Both the position numbers and the translations under genes were made by a program. Below the pieces are notes generated by a model that did no database searches, had not been told where the DNA came from, and saw only the letters and a list, made by a program, of their open reading frames with translations. From positions 1 to 11,049 of the forward strand of contig JACRLS010000302.1 in NCBI GenBank assembly GCA_016235225.1: a DNA stretch of 11,049 nt, read 5' to 3'. This document shows positions 5,286 through 11,049 of the stretch, in pieces; the stretch's first letter is position 1; every line of letters begins with the position of its first letter. This stretch comes from Nitrospirota bacterium (GTDB lineage: Bacteria; Nitrospirota; Nitrospiria; Nitrospirales; Nitrospiraceae).

Positions 5286-6650
5286 TCAGTCGATGGCCGG
5301 TATGGGGCGTGGCAGGGCCTCCACGACTTCGAGCTGCACCACGTCCTTCTCCGAGGTCACGCCGAGCTCTTTGAATTTCCGCGCGGCCGGCAGGATTCGG
5401 GTTTCCAGGGACCCAACCGCCCGGTTGTATGAGAGGACGCTCTTCTCCAGAGAATGGCCGACGTCGGCGAGGTGCTCCGTCAGAACCGCCATCCGCTCGT
5501 AGAGATCCTTGCCGAGACGCCCTGCCTGCTGGGCATGTTCACTGAGCTGCTCTTGGCGCCAGCCGTATGCGACGGCGTGCAGCAGCGCAATCAGCGTCGT
5601 GGGCGTCGCCAGGATGACCCGCCGCCCGAATCCCTCTTCGATCAAGCCGGGATCGTGCTCCAGCGCGGCACTGAGGAAATGCTCGCCCGGCAGAAACAGC
5701 ACCACGAATTCTGGTGTGTTGGTGAACTGGGTCCAGTAGATCTTGGCGCCGAGCTGGTCCATGCGGGAGCGGACATGCGCCGCATGCTTGACAAGACAGG
5801 CCTGCCGTTGCGTCTCGTCTACGGCATCGTGGGCTTCCAGATACGCCCCCAGCACGACTTTCGCATCCACGACGATCTGGCGTCCGCCGGGCAGTTGAAC
5901 CACCATATCGGGACGGAGGCGCCCTTCGCCGGTGTCGACGCTTTCCTGCTCGACGAAATCGCAATGCCGCACGAGGCCGGCGAGCTCCACCACCCGTCTC
6001 AGCGAGATTTCTCCCCAACGGCCTCGCACGCTTGGGGCGCGCAGCGCTCTGGCGAGATTGCCGGTTTCCTGCCGCAATCGCTGGAGGTGATCATCCAGCC
6101 CGCCGTAAGCCGCTTGCCGGACGCGCTCCATCTGCCGGAGCTGGTCTTCGTAGCGGGCCAGGGACTCCTGGAGGGGTTTGACCAGCGATTCGACCGCCTG
6201 CTGCCGTTGGGTCAGGTCTCCGGCGGCTTGCGTATGGAATGTAGCGAGGGAGGCGCGGGCGAGATCCAGGAACGCCTGGTTGTTGGTCTGGAGGGATTCG
6301 CTGGATAGGGCCTTGAATGTGTCGGTGAGTTCGGATCGAACCTGGGTCAAGTGCGCCTGTTGTTCCGCCAAGTTCTTGGCCGCTTCCTCCATCCGAGTTT
6401 CGGCCACGGCCCTGGCCTGCTCGGCGGCGGCCAGTCGTTCACGCACCGCGACCAGATCCGCGCGCCCTTCGTCCGTCTGCGCGCGCAATTCGGCGGCGAT
6501 GGACTCGGCGCGTTGGGCACGTTCCGTCATGTCGAACAGTTTGGATTCATGGCGGGCACGGAGACGGGTCGCAATGAGGAGCACCGTGAGGAGCGTGGTG
6601 AATACGAGGCCGGCGGCCAGGCCGACAAGCAAGGGCGTCATCTCAGCCAT
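5286..6650 (-). CDS. rmuC: RmuC family protein (DNA recombination-associated)
   Basis: RmuC proteins are membrane-anchored, coiled-coil proteins with a predicted nuclease-like domain; in E. coli loss of rmuC raises inversion between short inverted repeats. The 454-aa product has an N-terminal membrane helix (about 5-28), a long coiled coil rich in Ala, Glu, Arg and Gln (about 35-200), and the conserved domain from APSVRGRWGEISLRRVVELAG (205-225) on. That domain includes RPDMVVQLPGG and VVDAKV with Asp248, Asp262 and Lys264 as likely PD-(D/E)XK-type residues, FVVLFLPGE (315-323) and ATPTTLIALLHAVAYGW (348-364). ATG 6650 follows AAGGAGAG by about 5 nt. It is the first gene of a predicted three-gene operon, and a promoter is visible at 6710-6738. 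The exact biochemical activity in the family is not firmly established. Confidence 0.95.
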   Translation of the reverse strand: MAEMTPLLVGLAAGLVFTTLLTVLLIATRLRARHESKLFDMTERAQRAESIAAELRAQTDEGRADLVAVRERLAAAEQARAVAETRMEEAAKNLAEQQAHLTQVRSELTDTFKALSSESLQTNNQAFLDLARASLATFHTQAAGDLTQRQQAVESLVKPLQESLARYEDQLRQMERVRQAAYGGLDDHLQRLRQETGNLARALRAPSVRGRWGEISLRRVVELAGLVRHCDFVEQESVDTGEGRLRPDMVVQLPGGRQIVVDAKVVLGAYLEAHDAVDETQRQACLVKHAAHVRSRMDQLGAKIYWTQFTNTPEFVVLFLPGEHFLSAALEHDPGLIEEGFGRRVILATPTTLIALLHAVAYGWRQEQLSEHAQQAGRLGKDLYERMAVLTEHLADVGHSLEKSVLSYNRAVGSLETRILPAARKFKELGVTSEKDVVQLEVVEALPRPIPAID

Positions 6651-6705
6651 CTTGCTCTCCTTCGTCGAGTCCGTGGGTGATGCGGGGGATGAGTCGGCAA
6701 GTCGG

Positions 6706-6738
6706 TCGTAGACTACGAAATGCGCCCCCCTTCGTCAA
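6706..6738 (-). promoter_or_regulatory. Predicted rmuC operon promoter with palindrome over the -10
   Basis: On the minus strand TTGACG (6738-6733) and TAGTCT (6715-6710) are exactly 17 bp apart, pointing to rmuC about 60 bp downstream. The 13-nt near-perfect palindrome TCGTAGACTACGA (6706-6718) covers the -10 box, where a repressor could block polymerase. No regulator gene is adjacent, so its identity is unknown. Confidence 0.55.
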
Positions 6739-6781
6739 GCACCCCTCAACCTCCCGGTGATCCCTGGCTGCGGTCGATATC

Positions 6782-6834
6782 TCCCCCCGAATGAGGGGAA
6801 CCCTCCCCCGCTCCTTGGAGGGGCGGGGGTCCCC
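6782..6834. repeat. Overlapping GC-rich hairpins
   Basis: GGGGA at 6795-6799 can pair with TCCCC upstream (6782-6786) or with TCCCC downstream (6830-6834). The second fold extends through CCCCCGC (6805-6811) with GCGGGGG (6823-6829), giving a very stable stem. The folds exclude each other. No T-run follows on either strand, so it is not a typical intrinsic terminator. Confidence 0.5.
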
Positions 6835-7129
6835 TACGATGGGAGCGGTGCCCGCCGTTTTAACAATCGGTTGATGCACGCGCGTACGCATCCCCGTTCG
6901 ACCGAGACCATTGTCTCTTCAGTTGAGGCCTTATCGGTCCGCGTTGACGACGCACTGACGGCCGCCTTTACAGTCGCGGCGTTGAGAGCCCCAGGTGATG
7001 TCGTCAACTCCGCGATTTTGCACGAGGCCGCTGGATGGCCCTGGCCTTGCTCACTCCCCTTCTCCAACAACGCGAACGTCGAGCGTGCAACCCGGACGCA
7101 CAGGCCGCACTACAAAGGAGGGACGCAAT

Positions 7130-7339
7130 ATGGGCTCCGTCGACTATCTGATCCTGGACGCGAAGCAGGCGATTCTGGAAGAGCAACATCGTCGCTATCT
7201 GGCGCTGCAGCAGGCCGGTCGGCTCACAGAAGCGAAGCAGCAATATCAGGTCACCCTGAAATGCGCCGTCGAACTGCTGAATCACTCCCTCGAGCTGTTG
7301 AAGCGAATCAAGATTCAGCGACCTGAAGCGAACGCATAG
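7130..7339 (+). CDS. Small helical protein of unknown function (first of three)
   Basis: This 69-aa protein starts MGSVDYLILDAKQAILEEQH and is almost entirely predicted amphipathic helix, with LALQQAGRLTEAKQQYQ around 26-42 and AVELLNHSLELLKRIK around 46-61. It has one cysteine, no signal peptide and no membrane segment. It could form a helical hairpin or oligomer. The start at 7130 is firm because AAAGGAGGG lies just upstream (7115-7123); the same frame opens earlier, at 6995, but without SD or sensible composition. It is followed after 73 bp by another small gene with the same kind of SD. I do not recognise a family, and no function is proposed. Confidence 0.75.
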   Translation: MGSVDYLILDAKQAILEEQHRRYLALQQAGRLTEAKQQYQVTLKCAVELLNHSLELLKRIKIQRPEANA

Positions 7340-7412
7340 GTCCACGACATCGAACATAGGAACTGCAGGCGATCCGACCGCGGGACGCCCGCCCATCAAG
7401 GAGGGCCATCCC

Positions 7413-7610
7413 ATGGACTTGCTGATGTTGACCTACGACGAAAAGAAAGCCGCCGAAGCCGCGTTTCAGGGCCGTCCCTTCAATCCGATGTGGTCAGCCG
7501 CTGCGCGAGTCGTCTACGACGGGATCGTCCGCGCGATGGGCACCCGCCAACCCTTCACGCAGTCGACGGAGACGACGGAATCGAGCCCGGTCCTCATGTC
7601 CCCGCGCTAA
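7413..7610 (+). CDS. Small protein of unknown function (second of three)
   Basis: The 65-aa product begins MDLLMLTYDEKKAAEAAFQG, then has RPFNPMWSAAARVVYDGIVRAMG (about 21-43) and a polar Thr/Ser-rich tail. The aromatic residues Trp27 and Tyr35 in a helix-forming stretch suggest a small folded core of one or two helices. The ATG at 7413 has AAGGAGGG 7 nt upstream (7398-7405). No membrane segment or cysteine is seen. It sits between two other small genes of the same orientation and is probably co-transcribed with them. No family recognised. Confidence 0.7.
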   Translation: MDLLMLTYDEKKAAEAAFQGRPFNPMWSAAARVVYDGIVRAMGTRQPFTQSTETTESSPVLMSPR

Positions 7611-7635
7611 CCTCAACGGCGGAGGAGGGAAGAGG

Positions 7636-7833
7636 ATGAAGAAGGCGTCGAATCTCGACCTGACTGTCTCGCGTGCGCCGGCCAAGCCGCCATCGGCCCT
7701 CTGGCGGCCCACGGATCTGAAACTGACGGGCATGCCGACCCTCAAAGCGCATACCGAGTCGGGCAAATCGGCCACAGGATCCTCGCCCCGGAAGCCCCTC
7801 CGTACCTGGCGTCGCGATCCGTTCCCGTTCTGA
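7636..7833 (+). CDS. Small basic Pro/Ser/Thr-rich protein of unknown function (third of three)
   Basis: The 65-aa product starts MKKASNLDLTVSRAPAKPPS and ends RKPLRTWRRDPFPF. It is basic and rich in Pro, Ser, Thr and Lys, so it is likely unfolded alone. ALWRPTDLKLTGMPTL (21-36) is its most structured-looking part. The ATG at 7636 is preceded by a long purine run containing GGAGGAGGGA (7621-7630). It is 25 bp after the second small gene and ends one base before the stop of the convergent large gene. Its composition makes it the least certain of the three; it could be a chance frame downstream of a fortuitous SD-like run. Confidence 0.5.
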   Translation: MKKASNLDLTVSRAPAKPPSALWRPTDLKLTGMPTLKAHTESGKSATGSSPRKPLRTWRRDPFPF

Positions 7834-7834
7834 A

Positions 7835-10495
7835 TCACGTCCCTGCCCGTACCGCCCGTTCGTCCCGGCGCACCTCGCCGCGCCCCCCGTCGACGATGAC
7901 GTGGTCGCCATCTCGCAGCAAGTGAGTGGCGCCGGGCACGTTGGCGACGGTGGGTAATCCATACTCACGGGCGATGATCGCACCGTGCGACAAGACACCG
8001 CCCATCTCTGCCACGAGCCCTGCCGCGAGTCCGAACACCGGGGCCAGGCCCGGGTCGATGACCGGGGTGACGATCACGTCGCCACGCTGGACTGTTCCCG
8101 CATCGGCCGGTGTCAGGACGAGCCGCACGGGGCCTTCGCCCACCCCCGCGCCGATCGGCAGTCCTCGCAGCAGAACACCCAACGACTTTGGCTCCGGCTG
8201 CTGAGCGTCATGATCGGCCGATGCCTGTGTCAGCTCCCCCAGCCCGCGGATGACGTCGGGCGGCGTCTCCCGCGCAAACCGATCGCCCTCGGCCCTCCGC
8301 TGCGCCACCCATTCCTGGCTTCGTAATCCCGTGCCTTCGGCGAGCAGCCGGATCTCATCAGGGAGCAGAAAGAAAAGGTCGTCGCGATGATTGAGGCGCC
8401 CCGTGGCGACGAAATGATCGGCCAGCCGGAGTTCCAACCTCCGCGCTGCGGCGCTGAAGTACATGAGATGGTGGCGGTTGGCTTCACGGAGCGCAAGGAA
8501 CCGGTCAAGCCGGCGGTGCCACCACCGGAAGAAGATCCATTCGTGCCGGCGCCGGCCGAACCGCTGCCGGATGTCGTCGAGCGCTGCCCGACGCTTCATG
8601 GCTGTGACTTGCGCACGGTCTTCGGCCGAGTGCGGCGAGGGCGCCAGGAGTTGGGCACGAATGACGCCGAGGACGTACTCCGGGATGTCCGCGAAGCGTG
8701 GTGAGGCGACATCGGATTCCGCCAGGCCGCGGTGACCGTAGTCGTGCAAGTAGGCGTCAAACTTTGTCAGGAACGTGGTCCCGGCGAGCGCCGCGCGGAA
8801 TCCTTGTGGATGCCAGGGCGCGGCGAGGATGAACGCGCGGGCCGGCGGCTCCTGGCGTGCCGTCTCCGCGAGGACGGCCAATCGGTGAATCTGGTTGGCG
8901 CTGATGACGGTGCCGGACCCTTGAAGCGAGGCGTTCAACTGGGCCCGCCACTCCAAGCCCAGGCGTCGTTCCAGGAGCAGCCCCAGTACCATGAAGGCTT
9001 GAGAGACCCCGCCGACGATGGCAAAGGTCAGATCGCGTTCGCGGAGGCGCTGATTGATCGCGCTCAACTGCTGGAGCACGGCGGCCGGGGAGGGCAGGGT
9101 AGGGTCAGCATCCTGTGGGACGCGGGCCATGTCCTTCATCTCACGAAACCAACCCTCTGCCCGCCACGCGGCTCGCCGGATCTTCGCTTCCATGAGGAGG
9201 CCCGCCCGTGCCACCTTCCTCCAGGGTAAGGGGGCGGGGCCATGGGGGGTGGGCGCGCCCTCCCCGCCCATCTGTTCGGTCACCAGTCGCGGGTCGCCCC
9301 GGAGTTGTGAGATGAAGGATTGGAACAACGACACGTTAATGTATGGCCGTCCGGCCACGATGCGGAACGATGAGGTCCCCGCCGGGATCTGACAACCGAG
9401 TGCGTGATAGTGACGGAGAATACCATGCTCCATGAACTCTTCCAGGAAGGCCAAGCCCAGAGGGCTTGGCAGGTCGGGCATGGTCTCTTTGAAGTTGGCC
9501 CGAGACCAGGTGCTGGTGGCGTCGCTCAGGCCGGTTCGCACAGAGTGCGGCGCAATCGCCCTCGCTTGTAGAAGCCACAGGGCCGTCTCATCCTGGGCCC
9601 ATTCCACATCGACGTCGGTCCTCAGACGCGCCGCCACCTGTTTCACGAGCTGTGCGAGCATCAGCACGTCGGCCTCGTCGAGAGAGGGCGCGGCGCGCCT
9701 CGACGGAGACAGGGCGTGATCGACCAACCCCTGCTCCGTGACGACTCTAGCGGCGGACTTCTCACTGATGGCGCACTGCCTGACCGTCGGCGCGGGTTGG
9801 GCAGGCGGCACGTCGATGAGGAAGGAATCCGGTGTCACGGTTCCGTTCACGAGGGGCTCCGCCAGTCCCGGCACCGCATTGACCACGACGACGTGGGGTT
9901 CGCCCGTCACGGGATGGCAGGAGAAAGCGACGCCGGCGGCCCTCGCGGCGAGTAGAGGCTGAATCAAGACGGCCATCGTCGGCAGGCGGGCATCGCACGC
10001 CCTGGTCAGGGCTGAGAGGGTCCAGCACGAGGCCCAGACCGTACAGATGGCAGAGGCAATCTCTTCGCGGAGCAGGCCCAGCCTCGATCGGTAAGTACCG
10101 GCAAGGCTCAGCCGGGGGCCGTCTTCGTCGATTGCGCTGGATCGAACGGCCCACCAGTTGACGCGACTGCCCGGCCAGTTCAGCTCCAGTGTCTGGAGCG
10201 CATCGTCGAGTTCGTAGAGGACTTGGGGAGGGACGGCGAGCTGGTCCATCTGCTGCTGATACTCATGCAGCCACTGAACGCGATCGGTCGGCCCTGCCGT
10301 GACCAGGCGGGCCCAGGCGGCCTCGGCATCGAAGGCGATCGCCCGTATCGCCAGGCGAACCGCCTCGGTCGTCACGCAGATCCCGGGTGGCACCTGAAAT
10401 CCCAGCCGCAGCAAAGCACCCAAGCCGGCGGCTTTTCCCCCGACGAGGCGCGGGTCCGAACAATCCGGGAGCGGAAGAATCAGCGGCTCGGGCAT
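7835..10495 (-). CDS. PEP-synthase/rifampin-phosphotransferase-like phosphohistidine enzyme
   Basis: The 886-aa product has an N-terminal ATP-grasp (PPDK_N) domain: VGGKAAGLG with Lys21, WAVRSSAIDEDG (115-126), AGVAFSCHPVTGEP (187-200), and TDVDVEWAQ with LLQARAI (293-314). A central domain from about WSRANFKETMPDLPSPLG (330) follows, then a C-terminal swivelling phosphohistidine domain with GDVIVTPVIDP and GGVLSHGAIIAREYGLPTV (catalytic His837). There is no TIM-barrel PEP/pyruvate domain, so it is not a true PEP synthase or PPDK. The order and length match rifampin phosphotransferase (about 870 aa), which uses ATP to phosphorylate a bound small molecule, releasing AMP and phosphate. The substrate here is unknown and rifampin resistance should not be assumed. 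ATG 10495 has GGAG just upstream. It lies 35 bp after a glycerate kinase gene and may share its transcript. Confidence 0.85.
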   Translation of the reverse strand: MPEPLILPLPDCSDPRLVGGKAAGLGALLRLGFQVPPGICVTTEAVRLAIRAIAFDAEAAWARLVTAGPTDRVQWLHEYQQQMDQLAVPPQVLYELDDALQTLELNWPGSRVNWWAVRSSAIDEDGPRLSLAGTYRSRLGLLREEIASAICTVWASCWTLSALTRACDARLPTMAVLIQPLLAARAAGVAFSCHPVTGEPHVVVVNAVPGLAEPLVNGTVTPDSFLIDVPPAQPAPTVRQCAISEKSAARVVTEQGLVDHALSPSRRAAPSLDEADVLMLAQLVKQVAARLRTDVDVEWAQDETALWLLQARAIAPHSVRTGLSDATSTWSRANFKETMPDLPSPLGLAFLEEFMEHGILRHYHALGCQIPAGTSSFRIVAGRPYINVSLFQSFISQLRGDPRLVTEQMGGEGAPTPHGPAPLPWRKVARAGLLMEAKIRRAAWRAEGWFREMKDMARVPQDADPTLPSPAAVLQQLSAINQRLRERDLTFAIVGGVSQAFMVLGLLLERRLGLEWRAQLNASLQGSGTVISANQIHRLAVLAETARQEPPARAFILAAPWHPQGFRAALAGTTFLTKFDAYLHDYGHRGLAESDVASPRFADIPEYVLGVIRAQLLAPSPHSAEDRAQVTAMKRRAALDDIRQRFGRRRHEWIFFRWWHRRLDRFLALREANRHHLMYFSAAARRLELRLADHFVATGRLNHRDDLFFLLPDEIRLLAEGTGLRSQEWVAQRRAEGDRFARETPPDVIRGLGELTQASADHDAQQPEPKSLGVLLRGLPIGAGVGEGPVRLVLTPADAGTVQRGDVIVTPVIDPGLAPVFGLAAGLVAEMGGVLSHGAIIAREYGLPTVANVPGATHLLRDGDHVIVDGGRGEVRRDERAVRAGT

Positions 10496-10529
10496 GGTCT
10501 CCGTAGGAATTCCCAGGGACGCTGCAGGG

Positions 10530-10535
10530 ATTATA
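10530..10535 (-). promoter_or_regulatory. Possible -10 box before the RPH-like gene
   Basis: The minus strand reads TATAAT at 10535-10530, overlapping the TAA stop of the glycerate kinase gene and 34 bp before the ATG of the RPH-like gene. No good -35 is seen 16-18 bp further upstream (CGACCT at 17 bp), so it may be chance or a weak internal promoter. Confidence 0.3.
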
Positions 10536-11049
10536 GCGCGAGCCCGAGATAGAGGTCGTTGACGTTCGTGCCCGTGGGGCCAGTGACGAGATGGCCGCCG
10601 ACTCTCTTGAAAAACGTGTACGAATCATTCCGTCGTTTCGCGCCCTTGACGCTCATCTGCAGACGACGGGCCTTCTCCAGCGTCTCCCCGTTCACGATCG
10701 CCCCTGCCGCATCGGTCGGGCCGTCCCGTCCGTCCGTCCCCACCGCCGCCACCCAGACGTCTTTCAGTCCGGCGATGGTGGACGCGCCGGCAAGCGCAAA
10801 CTCCTGTGCGCGGCCTCCTCGCCCTTGGCCTGTCACCCTGACGGTCACTTCGCCGCCCGCCAGGAGACAAGTCGGCCGACGGCCTGGCCTCTCGTATCTC
10901 GCCAGGCGCTTCAGTCTGGCAGCAAAGGCATGAGCGGACTGGTCAACGTCTCCGACGAAAGGTGTGTGAAATGAAGAGACGCGGAGTCCGGCCTGCCGGG
11001 CCGCCTGGGCCACGGCACGGAGGGCCGTCTGGTTGTTGCCGAGAACATG
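10531..11049 (-). CDS. Glycerate 2-kinase, MOFRL family (C-terminal part, cut by window edge)
   Basis: At least 172 C-terminal codons are present and the frame stays open to the window edge; the missing N-terminus lies to the right. The first visible residues, HVLGNNQTALRAV, match the GSN-type loop of the kinase domain. The GTG at 11013 lies inside the conserved region and is not the true start. The MOFRL domain follows, with CLLAGGEVTVRVTG, GQGRGGRAQEFAL, VGTDGRDGPTDAAGAIV and the C-terminal GPTGTNVNDLYLGL. Family members phosphorylate D-glycerate with ATP to 2-phosphoglycerate (some make 3-phosphoglycerate), feeding lower glycolysis or glyoxylate recycling. Hydroxypyruvate reductase is a common misannotation of this family. 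The stop TAA is 35 bp upstream of the RPH-like gene. Confidence 0.92.
   Translation of the reverse strand, partial: HVLGNNQTALRAVAQAARQAGLRVSSFHTPFVGDVDQSAHAFAARLKRLARYERPGRRPTCLLAGGEVTVRVTGQGRGGRAQEFALAGASTIAGLKDVWVAAVGTDGRDGPTDAAGAIVNGETLEKARRLQMSVKGAKRRNDSYTFFKRVGGHLVTGPTGTNVNDLYLGLAL

Larger units (their letters stand above)
6651..7129. other. 479-bp divergent spacer between rmuC and the small-gene cluster
   Basis: Open frames in both directions exist but lack SD sites and protein-like composition, and seem to be products of high GC. Seen here are the rmuC promoter near the left end, GC-rich hairpins at 6782-6834, and a perfect 9-bp inverted repeat GTTGACGAC/GTCGTCAAC (6943-6951 and 7000-7008). 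A weak plus-strand promoter candidate, TTGACG (6944-6949) then 17 bp then TTTACA (6967-6972), could serve the small genes, with its -35 inside the left arm of that repeat. Confidence 0.45.

Noticed and set aside
5454..6308. Long plus-strand frame of 284 codons inside rmuC
   Set aside because: It is the reverse complement of the well-conserved RmuC coding sequence, a common effect of high GC; no SD and no family resemblance.
6995..7129. Upstream extension of the first small gene
   Set aside because: The extra 45 residues have no SD at their start and look random, while AAAGGAGGG sits directly before ATG 7130.
6757..7326. Plus-strand frame of 189 codons through the divergent spacer
   Set aside because: It crosses the GC-rich hairpins and then overlaps the 69-aa gene in another frame; no SD, and its composition is not protein-like.
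7380..7392. GCGGG-ACG-CCCGC hairpin between the first two small genes as a terminator
   Set aside because: The stem is only five pairs and is followed by no T-run; it lies just before an SD and may be chance.
10531..11013. Complete short gene starting at GTG 11013
   Set aside because: The frame remains open to the window edge and the residues before 11013 match conserved glycerate kinase sequence, so this is a partial gene.

Overview
The window is a GC-rich bacterial chromosomal segment with short spacers and strong Shine-Dalgarno (SD) sites. An LL-diaminopimelate aminotransferase (dapL) followed directly by folK and panC, plus the look of the small proteins and of the palindromic repeat, suggest Nitrospira or another Nitrospirota bacterium. 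This is inference from gene content, not a database match. No rRNA, tRNA, CRISPR array or transposase gene was seen.

Layout, left to right. Bases 1-333 carry no supportable gene. A RelBE-type toxin-antitoxin pair lies on the minus strand (334-796). Its probable promoter and operator (958-986) are separated from the antitoxin SD by a 142-bp palindromic, MITE-like element (812-953). On the plus strand follow a class I glutamine amidotransferase (1036-1716) and the biosynthetic run dapL-folK-panC (1829-4442), serving lysine/peptidoglycan, folate and pantothenate synthesis. dapL appears to have lost its normal stop and runs 59 bp into folK.

Convergent to panC is a minus-strand operon: rmuC (5286-6650), a MazG-like nucleotide pyrophosphohydrolase (4819-5259) and a small zinc-ribbon protein (4439-4822). 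The last gene apparently starts at CTG, in a CTGA overlap with the stop of the MazG-like gene. The rmuC promoter shows a TTGACG/17 bp/TAGTCT pattern with a palindrome over the -10. The 479-bp divergent spacer also holds strong GC-rich hairpins.

Three tandem small plus-strand genes of unknown function (69, 65 and 65 aa; 7130-7833), each with a strong SD, come next. They converge on a large minus-strand gene for a PEP-synthase/rifampin-phosphotransferase-like phosphohistidine enzyme (7835-10495). Its upstream neighbour is the C-terminal part of a glycerate 2-kinase of the MOFRL family, cut by the window edge (10531-11049).

The most interesting points are the palindromic element forming almost the whole leader of the toxin-antitoxin mRNA, the CTG-started zinc-ribbon gene, the dapL read-through into folK, the uncharacterised trio of small genes, and the pairing of glycerate kinase with an RPH-like enzyme. 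I did not find a clear new defence or mobile system.
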